The notes: a model not told the origin generated them from the letters alone. Shown: positions 27,942-37,478, numbered from the stretch's first letter. The stretch: DNA of 64,000 nt from Paraclostridium tenue (GCF_039521565.1 NZ_BAAACP010000014.1:1-64000); one strand, 5' to 3'. Numbers and translations are program-made.

Positions 27942-28042
27942 ATTATTAGTTATAGAGTATGGAAAGGTAAAAAACTTATTAGGAATTTTACTTATAAATA
28001 ATCAAATTAATATATCTAATAAGTATATTTATAGGGATGAAA

Positions 28043-28102
28043 AATGAAAATGTATATGATATAAAAGATCAAAAGTATGGCTATGATTACTATAGTAGAT
28101 AA
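28043..28102 (+). pseudogene. Short coding-like remnant
   Basis: Nineteen codons (NENVYDIKDQKYGYDYYSR) then TAA at 28100. It reads like genuine protein but is too short to assign. It may be the remains of another pilus gene upstream of pilT. Confidence 0.25.
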
Positions 28103-28408
28103 AATTGACAATAAAGTATTAAGTAAGGGTTTCAAATATTTTAAAATAAAGAATAAAATTTTATAATCTTTATAGTTACAATAAACTTAATTTTCAATAA
28201 GTTAAATAGAGTAAAGTAATATATAAATTCAGAAACATAAATATTGTCGATAAATTATCTAAGGATATAGATTGAAGTTTTTATATTTGTTAATCATGAA
28301 TATAATTTTATATGGAGTATGTTAAATGTTTAAGATATTTCAATAAATATAAATAACTTGATTGAGAATAGGATAATCCAACAAAGAAGTATAAAAAGGA
28401 GAGTTATT

Positions 28409-29470
28409 ATGAAGATTTTTAGTATATTACAAATAGCTGTTGAGTTAGGGGCATCAGATATACATATAACAACAGATTGTGAACCTATAGCTAGGACAAA
28501 AGGGAAGTTTGTTAAATTATCAGATAAACTACTTACAAAAGAAGATACAGAAGAAATGGTAAAAGAATTGGCAGGGCAAAAAAATTTTGAAAGACTTAAA
28601 AAACATGGAGAGTGTGACTTTTCCGTGGCAATAGAAAATGGAGAGAGATTTAGGGTAAATGCATATAAACAAAAAGGGAATTATGCAATAGCAATAAGAA
28701 CAATAACATCTGAAATCCCATCTTTTAAAACATTAGGATTACCAGAAGTAATAAGTAAATTTACTGAAAAAGAAAAAGGATTAGTATTAGTTACAGGGCC
28801 TACTGGAAGTGGTAAAAGTACAACTTTAGCAAGCTTAATAGATATAATAAATGAAAAACAACAAAAGCATATAATAACTTTGGAAGATCCAATAGAATAT
28901 GTGCATCATCATAAAACTAGTATAATATCACAAAGAGAAATTGGAAATGATACTGAAAGTTTTAATACGGCATTAAAATCAATTCTTCGTCAAGATCCAG
29001 ATGTAATTCTCATAGGAGAAATGAGAGATCCAGAAACTGTATCTATAGCATTGACTGCAGCTGAGACTGGACATTTAGTATTTTCAACTTTACATACTGT
29101 AGGTGCTGCAAAAACTATAGATAGAATAGTTGATATGTTTCCTACAGAACAACAGCAACAGATAAAAACTCAACTATCGACTGTATGTGAAGGAGTAATT
29201 TCACAACAACTTATACCTACTATAGATGGAAGAAATAGAGTTGTTGCAGTTGAAGTGATGATTACTACACCAGCTATAAGAAACTTAATAAGGGAATCAA
29301 AAACATATCAAATACCGAATATGATACAAACAGGTACAAAACTAGGTATGCATTCTATGGATCAAGAACTTGTTAATTTATTTAGACTAGGTAAGATCTC
29401 AAGGGAAAGTGTATTAAGTAGATGTACTGACTTTGAATATACTAACAGACTAATTGGCGGTGTATATTAA
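28409..29470 (+). CDS. pilT: Type IV pilus retraction ATPase PilT
   Basis: Hexameric secretion ATPase that disassembles pili. The PAS-like N-domain opens with ELGASDIH. Walker A GPTGSGKSTT is near residues 130-139. The Asp box TLEDPIEY, Walker B region LIGEMRD (AIRDPET equivalent) and His box TLHTVGAAKTIDRIVD are intact. I chose ATG 28409 after AAAGGAGA, giving 353 aa, the standard PilT length. An upstream TTG would add 17 residues that do not fit the family. It is intact although the other pilus genes upstream are gone. It overlaps the next gene by one base (TAATG). Confidence 0.93.
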   Translation: MKIFSILQIAVELGASDIHITTDCEPIARTKGKFVKLSDKLLTKEDTEEMVKELAGQKNFERLKKHGECDFSVAIENGERFRVNAYKQKGNYAIAIRTITSEIPSFKTLGLPEVISKFTEKEKGLVLVTGPTGSGKSTTLASLIDIINEKQQKHIITLEDPIEYVHHHKTSIISQREIGNDTESFNTALKSILRQDPDVILIGEMRDPETVSIALTAAETGHLVFSTLHTVGAAKTIDRIVDMFPTEQQQQIKTQLSTVCEGVISQQLIPTIDGRNRVVAVEVMITTPAIRNLIRESKTYQIPNMIQTGTKLGMHSMDQELVNLFRLGKISRESVLSRCTDFEYTNRLIGGVY

Positions 29471-30249
29471 TGGACATTTATTTTACAGTATTAGTATTTA
29501 TAATGGGGATAATATTTGGAAGTTTTTATAATGTATGTATATATCGTATACCTAATAATCAGTCTGTAGTTAATCCACCATCACATTGCTATAAATGCAA
29601 TATAAGGTTAAAGCCGATAGATTTAGTGCCTATTTTTAGTTGGATTTTATTAAAAGGAAAATGTAGATATTGTAAAGAAAAAATATCCCCAAGATATACA
29701 ATAGTGGAATTGATAACTGGAATATTATTTTCACTTATATATATAACTTTTAAATATAGATTTATTACAATATATTATATGTTTTTAGCATCACTACTTA
29801 TAATAATTACTTTTATAGATTTAGATTGTTATATAATACCAGATAAGTTGGTTCTAATAGGAAGTATAACTGCATTATTAGTTAATTTTTTAGGTTATGG
29901 AACACCGTTTATTGATGGACTAAAACGAGCTATATTTACAGGTGGGGGATTATCAGTATTAACATTGATCATAGAATGTATATTAAAAAAAGAAGTAATG
30001 GGCGGTGGTGATATAAAATTATTTGCAATGATAGGCTTATTTTTAGGAATAAAGTTATCATTATTAACTTTGTTGTTTAGTATATATATTGGAGGAGCAT
30101 ATGGAATAATATTTATTATTTATAATAAAGTAAAGAATAAGAAGTTTAATTCTATGATTCCATTTGGACTTTTCATATCATTAGCTACTATAATAACACT
30201 TTTATATGGTAATCAAATAATAGATTTTTATATAAAAACATTTATATAA
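29470..30249 (+). CDS. pilD: Prepilin peptidase (A24), full-length
   Basis: Membrane aspartic protease that cleaves the leader of type IV prepilins and methylates the new N-terminus. The N-terminal methylase domain has both CxxC pairs, CYKC and CRYC (about residues 37-75). The peptidase Asp motifs FIDLDCYIIPD (about 116-126) and GGGDIK (about 177-182) are present, with about seven to eight membrane helices. Length 259 aa is typical. It is coupled to pilT by a 1-nt overlap. No intact prepilin gene is visible in this window, so its substrate must be encoded elsewhere. Confidence 0.9.
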   Translation: MDIYFTVLVFIMGIIFGSFYNVCIYRIPNNQSVVNPPSHCYKCNIRLKPIDLVPIFSWILLKGKCRYCKEKISPRYTIVELITGILFSLIYITFKYRFITIYYMFLASLLIIITFIDLDCYIIPDKLVLIGSITALLVNFLGYGTPFIDGLKRAIFTGGGLSVLTLIIECILKKEVMGGGDIKLFAMIGLFLGIKLSLLTLLFSIYIGGAYGIIFIIYNKVKNKKFNSMIPFGLFISLATIITLLYGNQIIDFYIKTFI

Positions 30250-30251
30250 AA

Positions 30252-30292
30252 AATAACCTATGAGCTATATGTTCATAGGTTGTTATTATTTT
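30252..30292 (+). terminator. Rho-independent terminator
   Basis: AACCTATGA pairs with TCATAGGTT, followed by a T-rich stretch. It separates pilT-pilD from the second peptidase gene. Confidence 0.65.
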
Positions 30293-30362
30293 AGATTATA
30301 ATAGGACTATAATCTATTTAGTTGGTTAATAATTTAAATATCCTGCTATGAGTATTTAAATT

Positions 30363-30977
30363 ATGATAAAAATAATATTACTAAGTTTTTTAATGGTACA
30401 ATTAATTCAATTTTCAATAAAAGAGTTATTTGAAATCAAAATAGATGAAGATAAATTTGCGAAAATATTATATATAATAACTCCGATAATAATATTAGCG
30501 TTATACGTGAAACTAGGTCTTAATGAAGAATTTTTTAGATATTCATTACTAGTGTGTTTTTTAGTGGTGATATCTATAATAGACTATTATACAATGTATA
30601 TATACGATATAACTATAATTAGTGGTATAATAATTCAAGGAATTATATTGTTATTGGCAAAAAATAATATAATATATCATATACTAGGATTGGCATTTGG
30701 ATTTATTATTCCTTATATAATGGTTAAACTAACAAAAGGTGTAGGCTCAGGAGATATAGGAGTCTATACTTTGTGTTGTTTTTGTGTAGGGATAGAAAAA
30801 AGTATATATATGATGCCTATATCTTTTATAATAGCAAGTATTTATGGAGTTTATTTGCTATTGTTTAAGAACAAATCTAAAAACTCATATATGCCATTTG
30901 CACCTTGTATATTTTTAGCAACAACATTCGTAATGCTATCACAACAAAACTTTATATTTAATATATTAAATTTTTGA
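30363..30977 (+). CDS. Second A24 prepilin peptidase, without methylase domain
   Basis: A 204-aa integral membrane protein with the two catalytic Asp motifs, IIDYYTMYIYD (about residues 77-87) and GSGDIG (about 127-132). It lacks the N-terminal CxxC domain of full-length PilD. This resembles short type IV prepilin or archaeal-type peptidases and the second peptidase beside pilT in C. difficile. The SD is weak (TGAG), so expression may be low. Translation of pth begins 45 nt later after its own strong SD. Confidence 0.8.
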   Translation: MIKIILLSFLMVQLIQFSIKELFEIKIDEDKFAKILYIITPIIILALYVKLGLNEEFFRYSLLVCFLVVISIIDYYTMYIYDITIISGIIIQGIILLLAKNNIIYHILGLAFGFIIPYIMVKLTKGVGSGDIGVYTLCCFCVGIEKSIYMMPISFIIASIYGVYLLLFKNKSKNSYMPFAPCIFLATTFVMLSQQNFIFNILNF

Positions 30978-31022
30978 AATTAACTTTATAACAAAGAATA
31001 ATTAGTAAAGGGAGGAAGGAAA

Positions 31023-31583
31023 ATGTACGTAATAGTAGGATTAGGAAATCCAGGTAAACAATACGAGCATACAAGACATAACGTTGGATTTGATGTTATA
31101 GATATTTTGGCAAAGGAATATGGCATAAGCGTAACGAAAATAAAACATAAGGCACTTATAGGTGAAGGTAGAGTAGGAAATGAAAAAGTTTTATTAGTAA
31201 AGCCTCAAACATATATGAACTTAAGTGGAGAAACACTAATAGATATATATAACTATTATAAAGTAGATTCTAATAATATCGTTGTTATATATGATGATAT
31301 AGATTTAGATGTTGGAAAAATAAGAATAAGAAAAAAAGGCAGTGGTGGGACTCATAATGGGATGAGATCTATATTAAAATGCCTAGGAACTAATGAATTT
31401 CCAAGAGTAAGAGTTGGAGTATCAAAACCTAGACCTGGACAAGATTTAGCAGATTTTGTTTTATCTAGATTTAGAAAAGAAGAGTCTGAAGATATTCAAA
31501 CTGGATTAGAAAAAGCAGCTAATTCGGTAGATTGTATAATAAGAGAAAATATAGATTTATCGATGAATAAATACAATGGTTAG
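31023..31583 (+). CDS. pth: Peptidyl-tRNA hydrolase
   Basis: Recycles peptidyl-tRNAs released from stalled ribosomes. The signature GLGNPGKQYEHTRHNVG (residues 5-21, catalytic His20), QTYMNLSGE (about 62-70) and the catalytic Asp in YDDIDL are all present. Length 186 aa is standard. It is called spoVC in B. subtilis and sits beside mfd there too. A strong GGGAGG SD precedes it. Confidence 0.96.
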   Translation: MYVIVGLGNPGKQYEHTRHNVGFDVIDILAKEYGISVTKIKHKALIGEGRVGNEKVLLVKPQTYMNLSGETLIDIYNYYKVDSNNIVVIYDDIDLDVGKIRIRKKGSGGTHNGMRSILKCLGTNEFPRVRVGVSKPRPGQDLADFVLSRFRKEESEDIQTGLEKAANSVDCIIRENIDLSMNKYNG

Positions 31584-31603
31584 TTTATAAGGGGGGTTAG
31601 AAT

Positions 31604-34600
31604 ATGAACGATATTTTTATATCTCCTTTGCAAAATTCTAAAGAATATAAAGACATATTAAGTAACATAGAAAATATTAAGGGAACACTACTTGTAAATG
31701 GGTTATTGCAACCTCAAAAACCAAACATAGTGTATTCTTTATTTAATGATTTAAAAAGACAGATTTTATATATTGCTAATACTGATTTAGAAGCTAAAAA
31801 AGTATATGAAGACTTATATTTTTATATGAAAGATAAGGTTGATTATTTAAGCTCTCAAGATATATACTTTTATCATTTAGATGCAAAGGATAGAAATGAA
31901 GAAGCTAGAAAGTTAAAAGTATTACTAAGAATGATAAGTAAAGAAAATACAGTTATAGTTACATCTGTTGAAGCTATTCTTAGTAAATATGTACCAAAGG
32001 AAGTTTTAAAAAAGAGTATTTTCACTTATAAAATAGGTGATATCATCGATGTGGAAAGTTTATCTAAAAAATTAGTTAATTTAGGATATGAAAGAGTATC
32101 TAAAATTGAAGGATTTGGACAATTTAGTGTTAGAGGTGGAATAATAGATATATTCTCACTAGAGTATGATACTCCTATTCGTATAGAATTATTTGATGAT
32201 GAGATTGAATCTATAAGAACATTTGATGTATTTACTCAAAAATCTATAAAGAAGATAAAAAAATGTACAATAACTCCATCAAGAGAGTATATATATCCAG
32301 AAAGTATAGATGAATCTGTAGAAAGAATTAAAAAAGATACTAATGATTTTACAGATGATGATGTACATAGAAATATTGATAATGTAGCATCTTCAACATA
32401 TTTTGAAGGTGTGGAAAATTATATAGATTATATGTATACGGAAGAAAATAAAAGTATATTTACTTATTTAAAAGATGATGCCATTATATTTGTAAATGAT
32501 GTTTCTAGATTAAAGGAAAGATGTGAAAACTATATATCTGAGTTTAAGGAAAATTATAAATTAAATTTAGAAAGAGGTTTAGCACTAAAGCAACAAGGTA
32601 ATCTTTTATACCATTATTCAGATTTAGAATATTTAATTGATAGTAAAAAAATAATTTTAAATATGTTGTTAACTAAATCCATAACTGACTTTAGTGTAGC
32701 GTCTATAGTTAATTTTGAAAGTAGAGAAGTTCCATCATTTAATGGGAAGTTAGATATTCTTGCAGAAGAATTAAATAGATTGAAATATAATGGCCATAAA
32801 GTTGTTTTAGCTACAAATACTTATGATAGAGCTAAAAAGTTAAATAAAGAGCTTTTAAATTTAGGTATAGAAAGTGTTTTAACAAGAAAAAGAGATATAG
32901 AGATACACTCATCTCAAGTTGTTATAGTTGTGGGTAACATAACATCAGGATTCCAATATAAATCAATCAAATTTGATGTTATAACAGATAAAGAAATGAT
33001 AGGCTCTAATAAAAGAGCTAAAACATCTAAATCTAAAAAATTTAATAAAGGTCAAAAAATAGAAACATTTTTAGATTTAAATGTGGGGGATTATGTTGTC
33101 CATGAAAATAGTGGTGTTGGTAGATATGTAGGTATAGATCAATTGACTGTAAATGGAGTTAAAAAAGACTATATGCGAGTTGTTTACCAAGGTGGAGATA
33201 ACTTATATGTTCCGATAGATCAAATGGATAAAATTCAAAAATTTATAGGAGCAGACACTGAAAAGGTAAAATTAAATAAACTTGGAAGTAGTGAATGGTC
33301 AAAAGCAAAAGCTAAAGTTAAAAAAGAAATAGAAGATATGACCAAAGACTTAGTAGAATTATATGCTAAAAGAGAAAAAATAAAAGGATATAAATTTTCT
33401 AAAGATAAATTATGGCAAAATGAATTTGAAACTTTATTCCCATATCAAGAAACAGATGACCAATTAAAAGCTATAGAAGAAACTAAAAAAGATATGGAAT
33501 CAAATAAAGTTATGGATAGACTTATATGTGGAGATGTTGGATATGGAAAAACTGAAGTAGCTATAAGAGCTATTTTTAAAGCTTGTATGGATCAAAAACA
33601 AGTTGCTGTACTTGTTCCAACAACTATTCTTGCCCAACAACATTATAATACCTTTAAATCAAGATTTGAAAATTATCCAATAAGAGTTGAAGTTTTAAGT
33701 AGATTTAAAACTCCTAAAGAACAAAAACAAATTATAGAGGATGCTAGAAAAGGTTTAGTAGATGTAATAATAGGTACTCATAGAATTATATCTAAAGACA
33801 TAGAACTTCCTAATTTAGGATTAGTAGTTATTGATGAGGAGCAAAGATTTGGAGTAAAGCACAAAGAATCTCTAAAGAAGATAAAGTCTACAGTAGATGT
33901 ATTAACATTATCAGCAACACCTATACCTAGAACTCTTCATATGTCCTTAAGTGGAATACGAGATATGAGTGTTATAGAAGAACCTCCTCAAGAGAGATAT
34001 CCAGTTATAACTTATGTTGTTGAAGGTAAAGAAAGTATAATACAAGATGAGATAGAACGAGAAATAGCTAGAGGTGGACAGGTATTTTTTGTTTATAATA
34101 GAGTTGAAAGAATAGATGAAATGGCTAGTATGATACAAAGATTAGTTCCAGATGCAAAAATAGCAGTAGCACATGGAAGGATGACAGGTAAGGAACTAGA
34201 AAATATAATACTAGGATTTTTAAATAAAGAGTACAACGTACTTGTTTGTACGACAATAATAGAAACAGGTATGGATATATCAAATGCTAATACTATGATT
34301 GTATATGATGCAGATAAAATGGGATTAGCACAACTTTATCAATTAAGAGGAAGAGTTGGAAGAAGTAATAGACAAGGTTATGCATACTTTATGTATGAAA
34401 AAGATAAAGTATTAAGCGAAATAGCAGAAAAAAGATTAAAGGCAATAAGAGAATTCACTGAGTTTGGGTCAGGATTTAAGATAGCTATGAGGGACTTAGA
34501 AATAAGAGGTGCAGGTAATATTTTAGGACCTCAACAACATGGACATATGGCAGTCATTGGTTATGATTTATATGTAAAAATGTTAAATGATGCAATAAGA

Positions 34601-35005
34601 AAAGTTAAGGGTGAGGTAGTACAAAAAGAAATAGATGTTGAAGTTGATTTACCTGTAAATGCATATATTCCTGATAGCTATATAGAAGATGAAATTATAA
34701 AAATTGAAATGTATAAAAAAATCGCATCTATAGAAAATGAAGAAGATATGAAAGACATAAAAGAAGAATTAGAAGATAGATTTTCAGATATACCTAAGTC
34801 TGTTAACGCCCTAATATCTATAGCATATATGAAGACTTTATGCAAAAAACTAGGTATAGAAAAAATTAGGATGTTAAAAAATGAAGTAATCCTGCTTCCT
34901 TTAACAAGATACAAGACAAAGGAAAAAAATGGGTATAAAATAATAGATGAGCTAAAAAATATACTTGAACAAATGTGTATGAGTAAAAATCAAAAAAATA
35001 ATTAG
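31604..35005 (+). CDS. mfd: Transcription-repair coupling factor Mfd
   Basis: DNA translocase that removes stalled RNA polymerase and recruits UvrA. At 1133 aa it is full length. In order it has a UvrB-like N-terminal region with GQFSVRGGIIDIF, the CarD-like RNA polymerase interaction domain (GDYVVHENSGVGRYVG, about residues 496-511), a RecG-like helicase core with CGDVGYGKTEVA (about 642-653), DEEQRFGVKH, SATPIPRT, then motif VI QLRGRVGRS and the C-terminal TRCF domain. It starts 21 nt after pth. Confidence 0.97.
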   Translation: MNDIFISPLQNSKEYKDILSNIENIKGTLLVNGLLQPQKPNIVYSLFNDLKRQILYIANTDLEAKKVYEDLYFYMKDKVDYLSSQDIYFYHLDAKDRNEEARKLKVLLRMISKENTVIVTSVEAILSKYVPKEVLKKSIFTYKIGDIIDVESLSKKLVNLGYERVSKIEGFGQFSVRGGIIDIFSLEYDTPIRIELFDDEIESIRTFDVFTQKSIKKIKKCTITPSREYIYPESIDESVERIKKDTNDFTDDDVHRNIDNVASSTYFEGVENYIDYMYTEENKSIFTYLKDDAIIFVNDVSRLKERCENYISEFKENYKLNLERGLALKQQGNLLYHYSDLEYLIDSKKIILNMLLTKSITDFSVASIVNFESREVPSFNGKLDILAEELNRLKYNGHKVVLATNTYDRAKKLNKELLNLGIESVLTRKRDIEIHSSQVVIVVGNITSGFQYKSIKFDVITDKEMIGSNKRAKTSKSKKFNKGQKIETFLDLNVGDYVVHENSGVGRYVGIDQLTVNGVKKDYMRVVYQGGDNLYVPIDQMDKIQKFIGADTEKVKLNKLGSSEWSKAKAKVKKEIEDMTKDLVELYAKREKIKGYKFSKDKLWQNEFETLFPYQETDDQLKAIEETKKDMESNKVMDRLICGDVGYGKTEVAIRAIFKACMDQKQVAVLVPTTILAQQHYNTFKSRFENYPIRVEVLSRFKTPKEQKQIIEDARKGLVDVIIGTHRIISKDIELPNLGLVVIDEEQRFGVKHKESLKKIKSTVDVLTLSATPIPRTLHMSLSGIRDMSVIEEPPQERYPVITYVVEGKESIIQDEIEREIARGGQVFFVYNRVERIDEMASMIQRLVPDAKIAVAHGRMTGKELENIILGFLNKEYNVLVCTTIIETGMDISNANTMIVYDADKMGLAQLYQLRGRVGRSNRQGYAYFMYEKDKVLSEIAEKRLKAIREFTEFGSGFKIAMRDLEIRGAGNILGPQQHGHMAVIGYDLYVKMLNDAIRKVKGEVVQKEIDVEVDLPVNAYIPDSYIEDEIIKIEMYKKIASIENEEDMKDIKEELEDRFSDIPKSVNALISIAYMKTLCKKLGIEKIRMLKNEVILLPLTRYKTKEKNGYKIIDELKNILEQMCMSKNQKNN

Positions 35006-35019
35006 AAAGGGTGGTTTAA

Positions 35020-36015
35020 GTGAAAAAAATAGTATCATTGCTAATGGTAATTATGTTAGGAATAGGTATGACAGCTTGTGGGTCAAAAAAACCTGTAGCA
35101 GTTGTAAATGGAGTAGATATATCTGCAGATGATTTTAAGAAGACTGTTGCTACCTATAAAGAATCTATTTCAAAAATGTATGGTAAAGATTTATGGAATC
35201 AAGAAATAAAAAAAGGTGTAAAATACAAAGATGAAATGAAAAAGGCTATTTTACAACAAATGATACAAGAACAAGTAGTTTATCAACAAGCAAAGAAAGA
35301 GAAGCTAGAAGCTAAGCAATCAGAAGTGGATAAGCAATTTAAGCAATTAAAAGAAAGTATAAAGAAAGATAAGGATTATGAAAAATTCCTTAAAGATAAT
35401 GACATTGATGATGAGTTTTTAAAAGCTCAGTTAACTAAAGATATAACGATACAAAACTTTAAAAATAACTTTGATAAAAATACTAAAATAACTGAAGCAG
35501 AAATGAAAAAATATTATGATGAAAATAAAAATAATTATGTAGATAATGAGGTTAAAGCATCTCATATATTAATATCAACAGTAGATCAAAAAACTAATAA
35601 GCCATTTTCTGAAGAAAAGAAAAAAGAAGCTAAGAAAAAAGCAGAAGAGGTTTATAAAAAAGTTAAATCCGGAGATGATTTTGCTAAGTTAGCTAAAGAA
35701 TATTCTGATGATAAAAGTTCTGCAGTTAATGGTGGAGATTTAGGATTTTTCTCAAAAGGTAAAATGGTTCCAGAATTTGAAAAAGCTGCATTTGCTTTGG
35801 ATAAAGGTCAAATATCTGATATAGTTGAATCTCAATTTGGATATCATATAATAAAAGTTACTGATAAGAAGTACAAAGAATATACTTTTGATGAAGTAAA
35901 AAATAATATAAAACAAAACTTATTATATAAAAAATATACTGAGAAAGTTAATGAATTAGTTAAAAAAGCTAAAATAGAAAAAAATGAAGAAGAGGCTTTA
36001 AAAATTAATGCATAA
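35020..36015 (+). CDS. prsA: PrsA-type foldase lipoprotein (parvulin PPIase)
   Basis: Extracytoplasmic peptidyl-prolyl isomerase that helps secreted proteins fold. The lipoprotein signal spans residues 1-21 with lipobox MTAC (Cys22 position by eye). A SurA-like N-terminal helical part follows. The parvulin domain (about 178-275) has KASHILIST, GGDLGFFSKGKMVPEFE and GYHIIKV. Length 331 aa is normal. The start is GTG 35020 after AAAGGGTGG. It lies 14 nt after mfd and probably shares its transcript. In C. difficile a PrsA homologue sits at the same place. Confidence 0.92.
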   Translation: MKKIVSLLMVIMLGIGMTACGSKKPVAVVNGVDISADDFKKTVATYKESISKMYGKDLWNQEIKKGVKYKDEMKKAILQQMIQEQVVYQQAKKEKLEAKQSEVDKQFKQLKESIKKDKDYEKFLKDNDIDDEFLKAQLTKDITIQNFKNNFDKNTKITEAEMKKYYDENKNNYVDNEVKASHILISTVDQKTNKPFSEEKKKEAKKKAEEVYKKVKSGDDFAKLAKEYSDDKSSAVNGGDLGFFSKGKMVPEFEKAAFALDKGQISDIVESQFGYHIIKVTDKKYKEYTFDEVKNNIKQNLLYKKYTEKVNELVKKAKIEKNEEEALKINA

Positions 36016-36018
36016 AAG

Positions 36019-36053
36019 AAACCTATACCATTTGGAATGGTATAGGTTTTTTT
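36019..36053 (+). terminator. Rho-independent terminator
   Basis: AAACCTATACCAT pairs with ATGGTATAGGTTT, followed by TTTT. It closes the mfd-prsA unit. Confidence 0.9.
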
Positions 36054-36116
36054 GCATATTTTTCTTATCGTTGGTAAAAATAAACTCAAAGTTACTAATG
36101 GAGGTATTAATCTGAT

Positions 36117-36656
36117 ATGAGAGCCACAGGAATAGTTAGAAGAATAGATGATCTTGGAAGAGTTGTTATTCCAAAGGAAATAAGAAAGACATTAAGAATC
36201 AGAGAAGGAGATCCTTTAGAGATCTTTACTGCAAAAGATGGTGAAGTGATATTAAAAAAATATTCTCCAATAGGAGAACTTAATGAATTTTCACAAGAGT
36301 ATGCAGAAACATTGGGTGAAACACTTGGACATGGAGTTATAGTAACAGATTTAGATTCAATAATAGCTGTATCAAAATTACCTAAAAAAGATTATAAAGA
36401 GAAAAGTATAAGCAAAGAATTAGAAGATCTTATAGAAAATAGAATATCTAATCATGTTAAAGATAATAAGTTAATATCTTTACACAGAGATGATTCAATG
36501 GAGTATAAATCACAAATAATAATACCTATAATAAGTTCTTCTGGCGATTGTATAGGATCTATATGTTTAGTGTCTAAAGAATCATCAGGTTTAAGTGAAA
36601 GTGATGAAAAATTATTGAAAGTAGCAGCTAATTTTTTAGGTAAACAAGTTCAATAA
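36117..36656 (+). CDS. spoVT: Stage V sporulation regulator SpoVT, copy 1
   Basis: AbrB-type swapped-hairpin DNA-binding domain (about residues 1-50, ATGIVRRIDDLGRVVIPKE) followed by a GAF-like domain (about 55-178). In B. subtilis SpoVT modulates sigma-G genes in the forespore. Length 179 aa matches the family. It is closely similar along its whole length to the next gene (copy 2), so the two are a tandem duplication. A terminator lies between them, so they are separate transcripts. The ATG follows GGAGGT with a somewhat long spacing. Confidence 0.93.
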   Translation: MRATGIVRRIDDLGRVVIPKEIRKTLRIREGDPLEIFTAKDGEVILKKYSPIGELNEFSQEYAETLGETLGHGVIVTDLDSIIAVSKLPKKDYKEKSISKELEDLIENRISNHVKDNKLISLHRDDSMEYKSQIIIPIISSSGDCIGSICLVSKESSGLSESDEKLLKVAANFLGKQVQ

Positions 36657-36665
36657 TATAAACTG

Positions 36666-36694
36666 GACTCATAATGATATTATGAGTCTTTTTA
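36666..36694 (+). terminator. Rho-independent terminator
   Basis: GACTCATAAT pairs with ATTATGAGTC, followed by TTTTTAG. Confidence 0.85.
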
Positions 36695-36787
36695 GCATTA
36701 ATTGGTAATTATCCTAAATTATTGAAATTTGTGAAGTTTATATGATATATTTATGTCTATTACATGACATTAAAAGGAGGAGATCCT

Positions 36788-37360
36788 ATGAGTAAAAATA
36801 AATCAAAAGATTCATCTAATATGAAAGCTACAGGAATAGTTAGAAGAATAGATGATCTTGGAAGAGTTGTTATTCCTAAAGAAGTAAGAAAGACATTAAG
36901 AATTAGAGAAGGAGATCCTTTAGAAATTTTTACTGCAGATAATGGAGAAGTGATATTAAAAAAATATTCTCAAATAGGAGAGCTTAATGAATTTTCACAA
37001 GAGTATGCAGAAGCTTTAGGGGAAACACTTGGTCATGGAGTTGTAGTTACAGATTTAGATTCAATAATAGCTGTATCTAAATTACCTAATAAATATTATA
37101 AGCAAAAAAGTATAAGTAAAGAATTAGAATCTCTTATGAAAAAGAGAGAATCTATTCATGTTAAAGATAATAAATTAGTGTGTTTAAATGCAGATGATCC
37201 TATGAAATACACATCTCAAATAATAATACCTATAATAAGTTTTTCAGGTGATTGTATAGGATCAATATGTTTAGTATCTAAAGACAAAGTACAATTAAAT
37301 GAAAGTGATGAAAAAATACTAAAGGTAGCCGCTAATTTTTTAGGAAAGCAAGTTCAATAA
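36788..37360 (+). CDS. SpoVT paralogue, copy 2
   Basis: A second full-length SpoVT: AbrB domain with the same ATGIVRRIDDLGRVVIPKE core, then the GAF-like domain ending in DEKILKVAANFLGKQVQ as in copy 1. It differs by an N-terminal extension (MSKNKSKDSSN) and by scattered substitutions in the sensor domain, for example around residues 110-140. The start at 36788 is set by AGGAGG directly upstream. The in-frame ATG at 36764 is upstream of that SD. The two copies could have different ligands or timing, but this is inference. Confidence 0.9.
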   Translation: MSKNKSKDSSNMKATGIVRRIDDLGRVVIPKEVRKTLRIREGDPLEIFTADNGEVILKKYSQIGELNEFSQEYAEALGETLGHGVVVTDLDSIIAVSKLPNKYYKQKSISKELESLMKKRESIHVKDNKLVCLNADDPMKYTSQIIIPIISFSGDCIGSICLVSKDKVQLNESDEKILKVAANFLGKQVQ

Positions 37361-37364
37361 TTTT

Positions 37365-37395
37365 TAAAAGACCCACGTTTGTTAGGGTCTTTTAA
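37365..37395 (+). terminator. Rho-independent terminator
   Basis: AAAAGACCC pairs with GGGTCTTTT around a 10-nt loop. Confidence 0.8.
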
Positions 37396-37478
37396 TGTTT
37401 ATATGGGAATATATTGAATCCATAATAGCATATATGTTATATTAGAATTTGTTATATAACATGATATGGGGGGTATTT

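Larger units (their letters stand above)
26881..28408 (+). other. 1.5-kb gene-free, decayed segment (probable former type IV pilus operon)
   Basis: No intact gene is visible on either strand. On the + strand there are short in-frame coding-like stretches broken by stops, listed separately at 27271, 27564, 27792 and 28043. In C. difficile, as I recall, the segment between prs and pilT carries pilA1, pilB1, pilC1 and the pilM/N/O and minor-pilin genes, about 8-9 kb. Here the flanks are the same but the interval has shrunk. I looked for a c-di-GMP riboswitch before the former operon and did not find one. The part 26890-27270 shows nothing I can assign. Confidence 0.55.

Noticed and set aside
30499..30514. 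parS-like sequence CGTTATACGTGAAACT in the second prepilin peptidase gene
   Set aside because: Four differences from the 16-bp parS consensus; functional sites usually have at most one or two, so chance is likelier.
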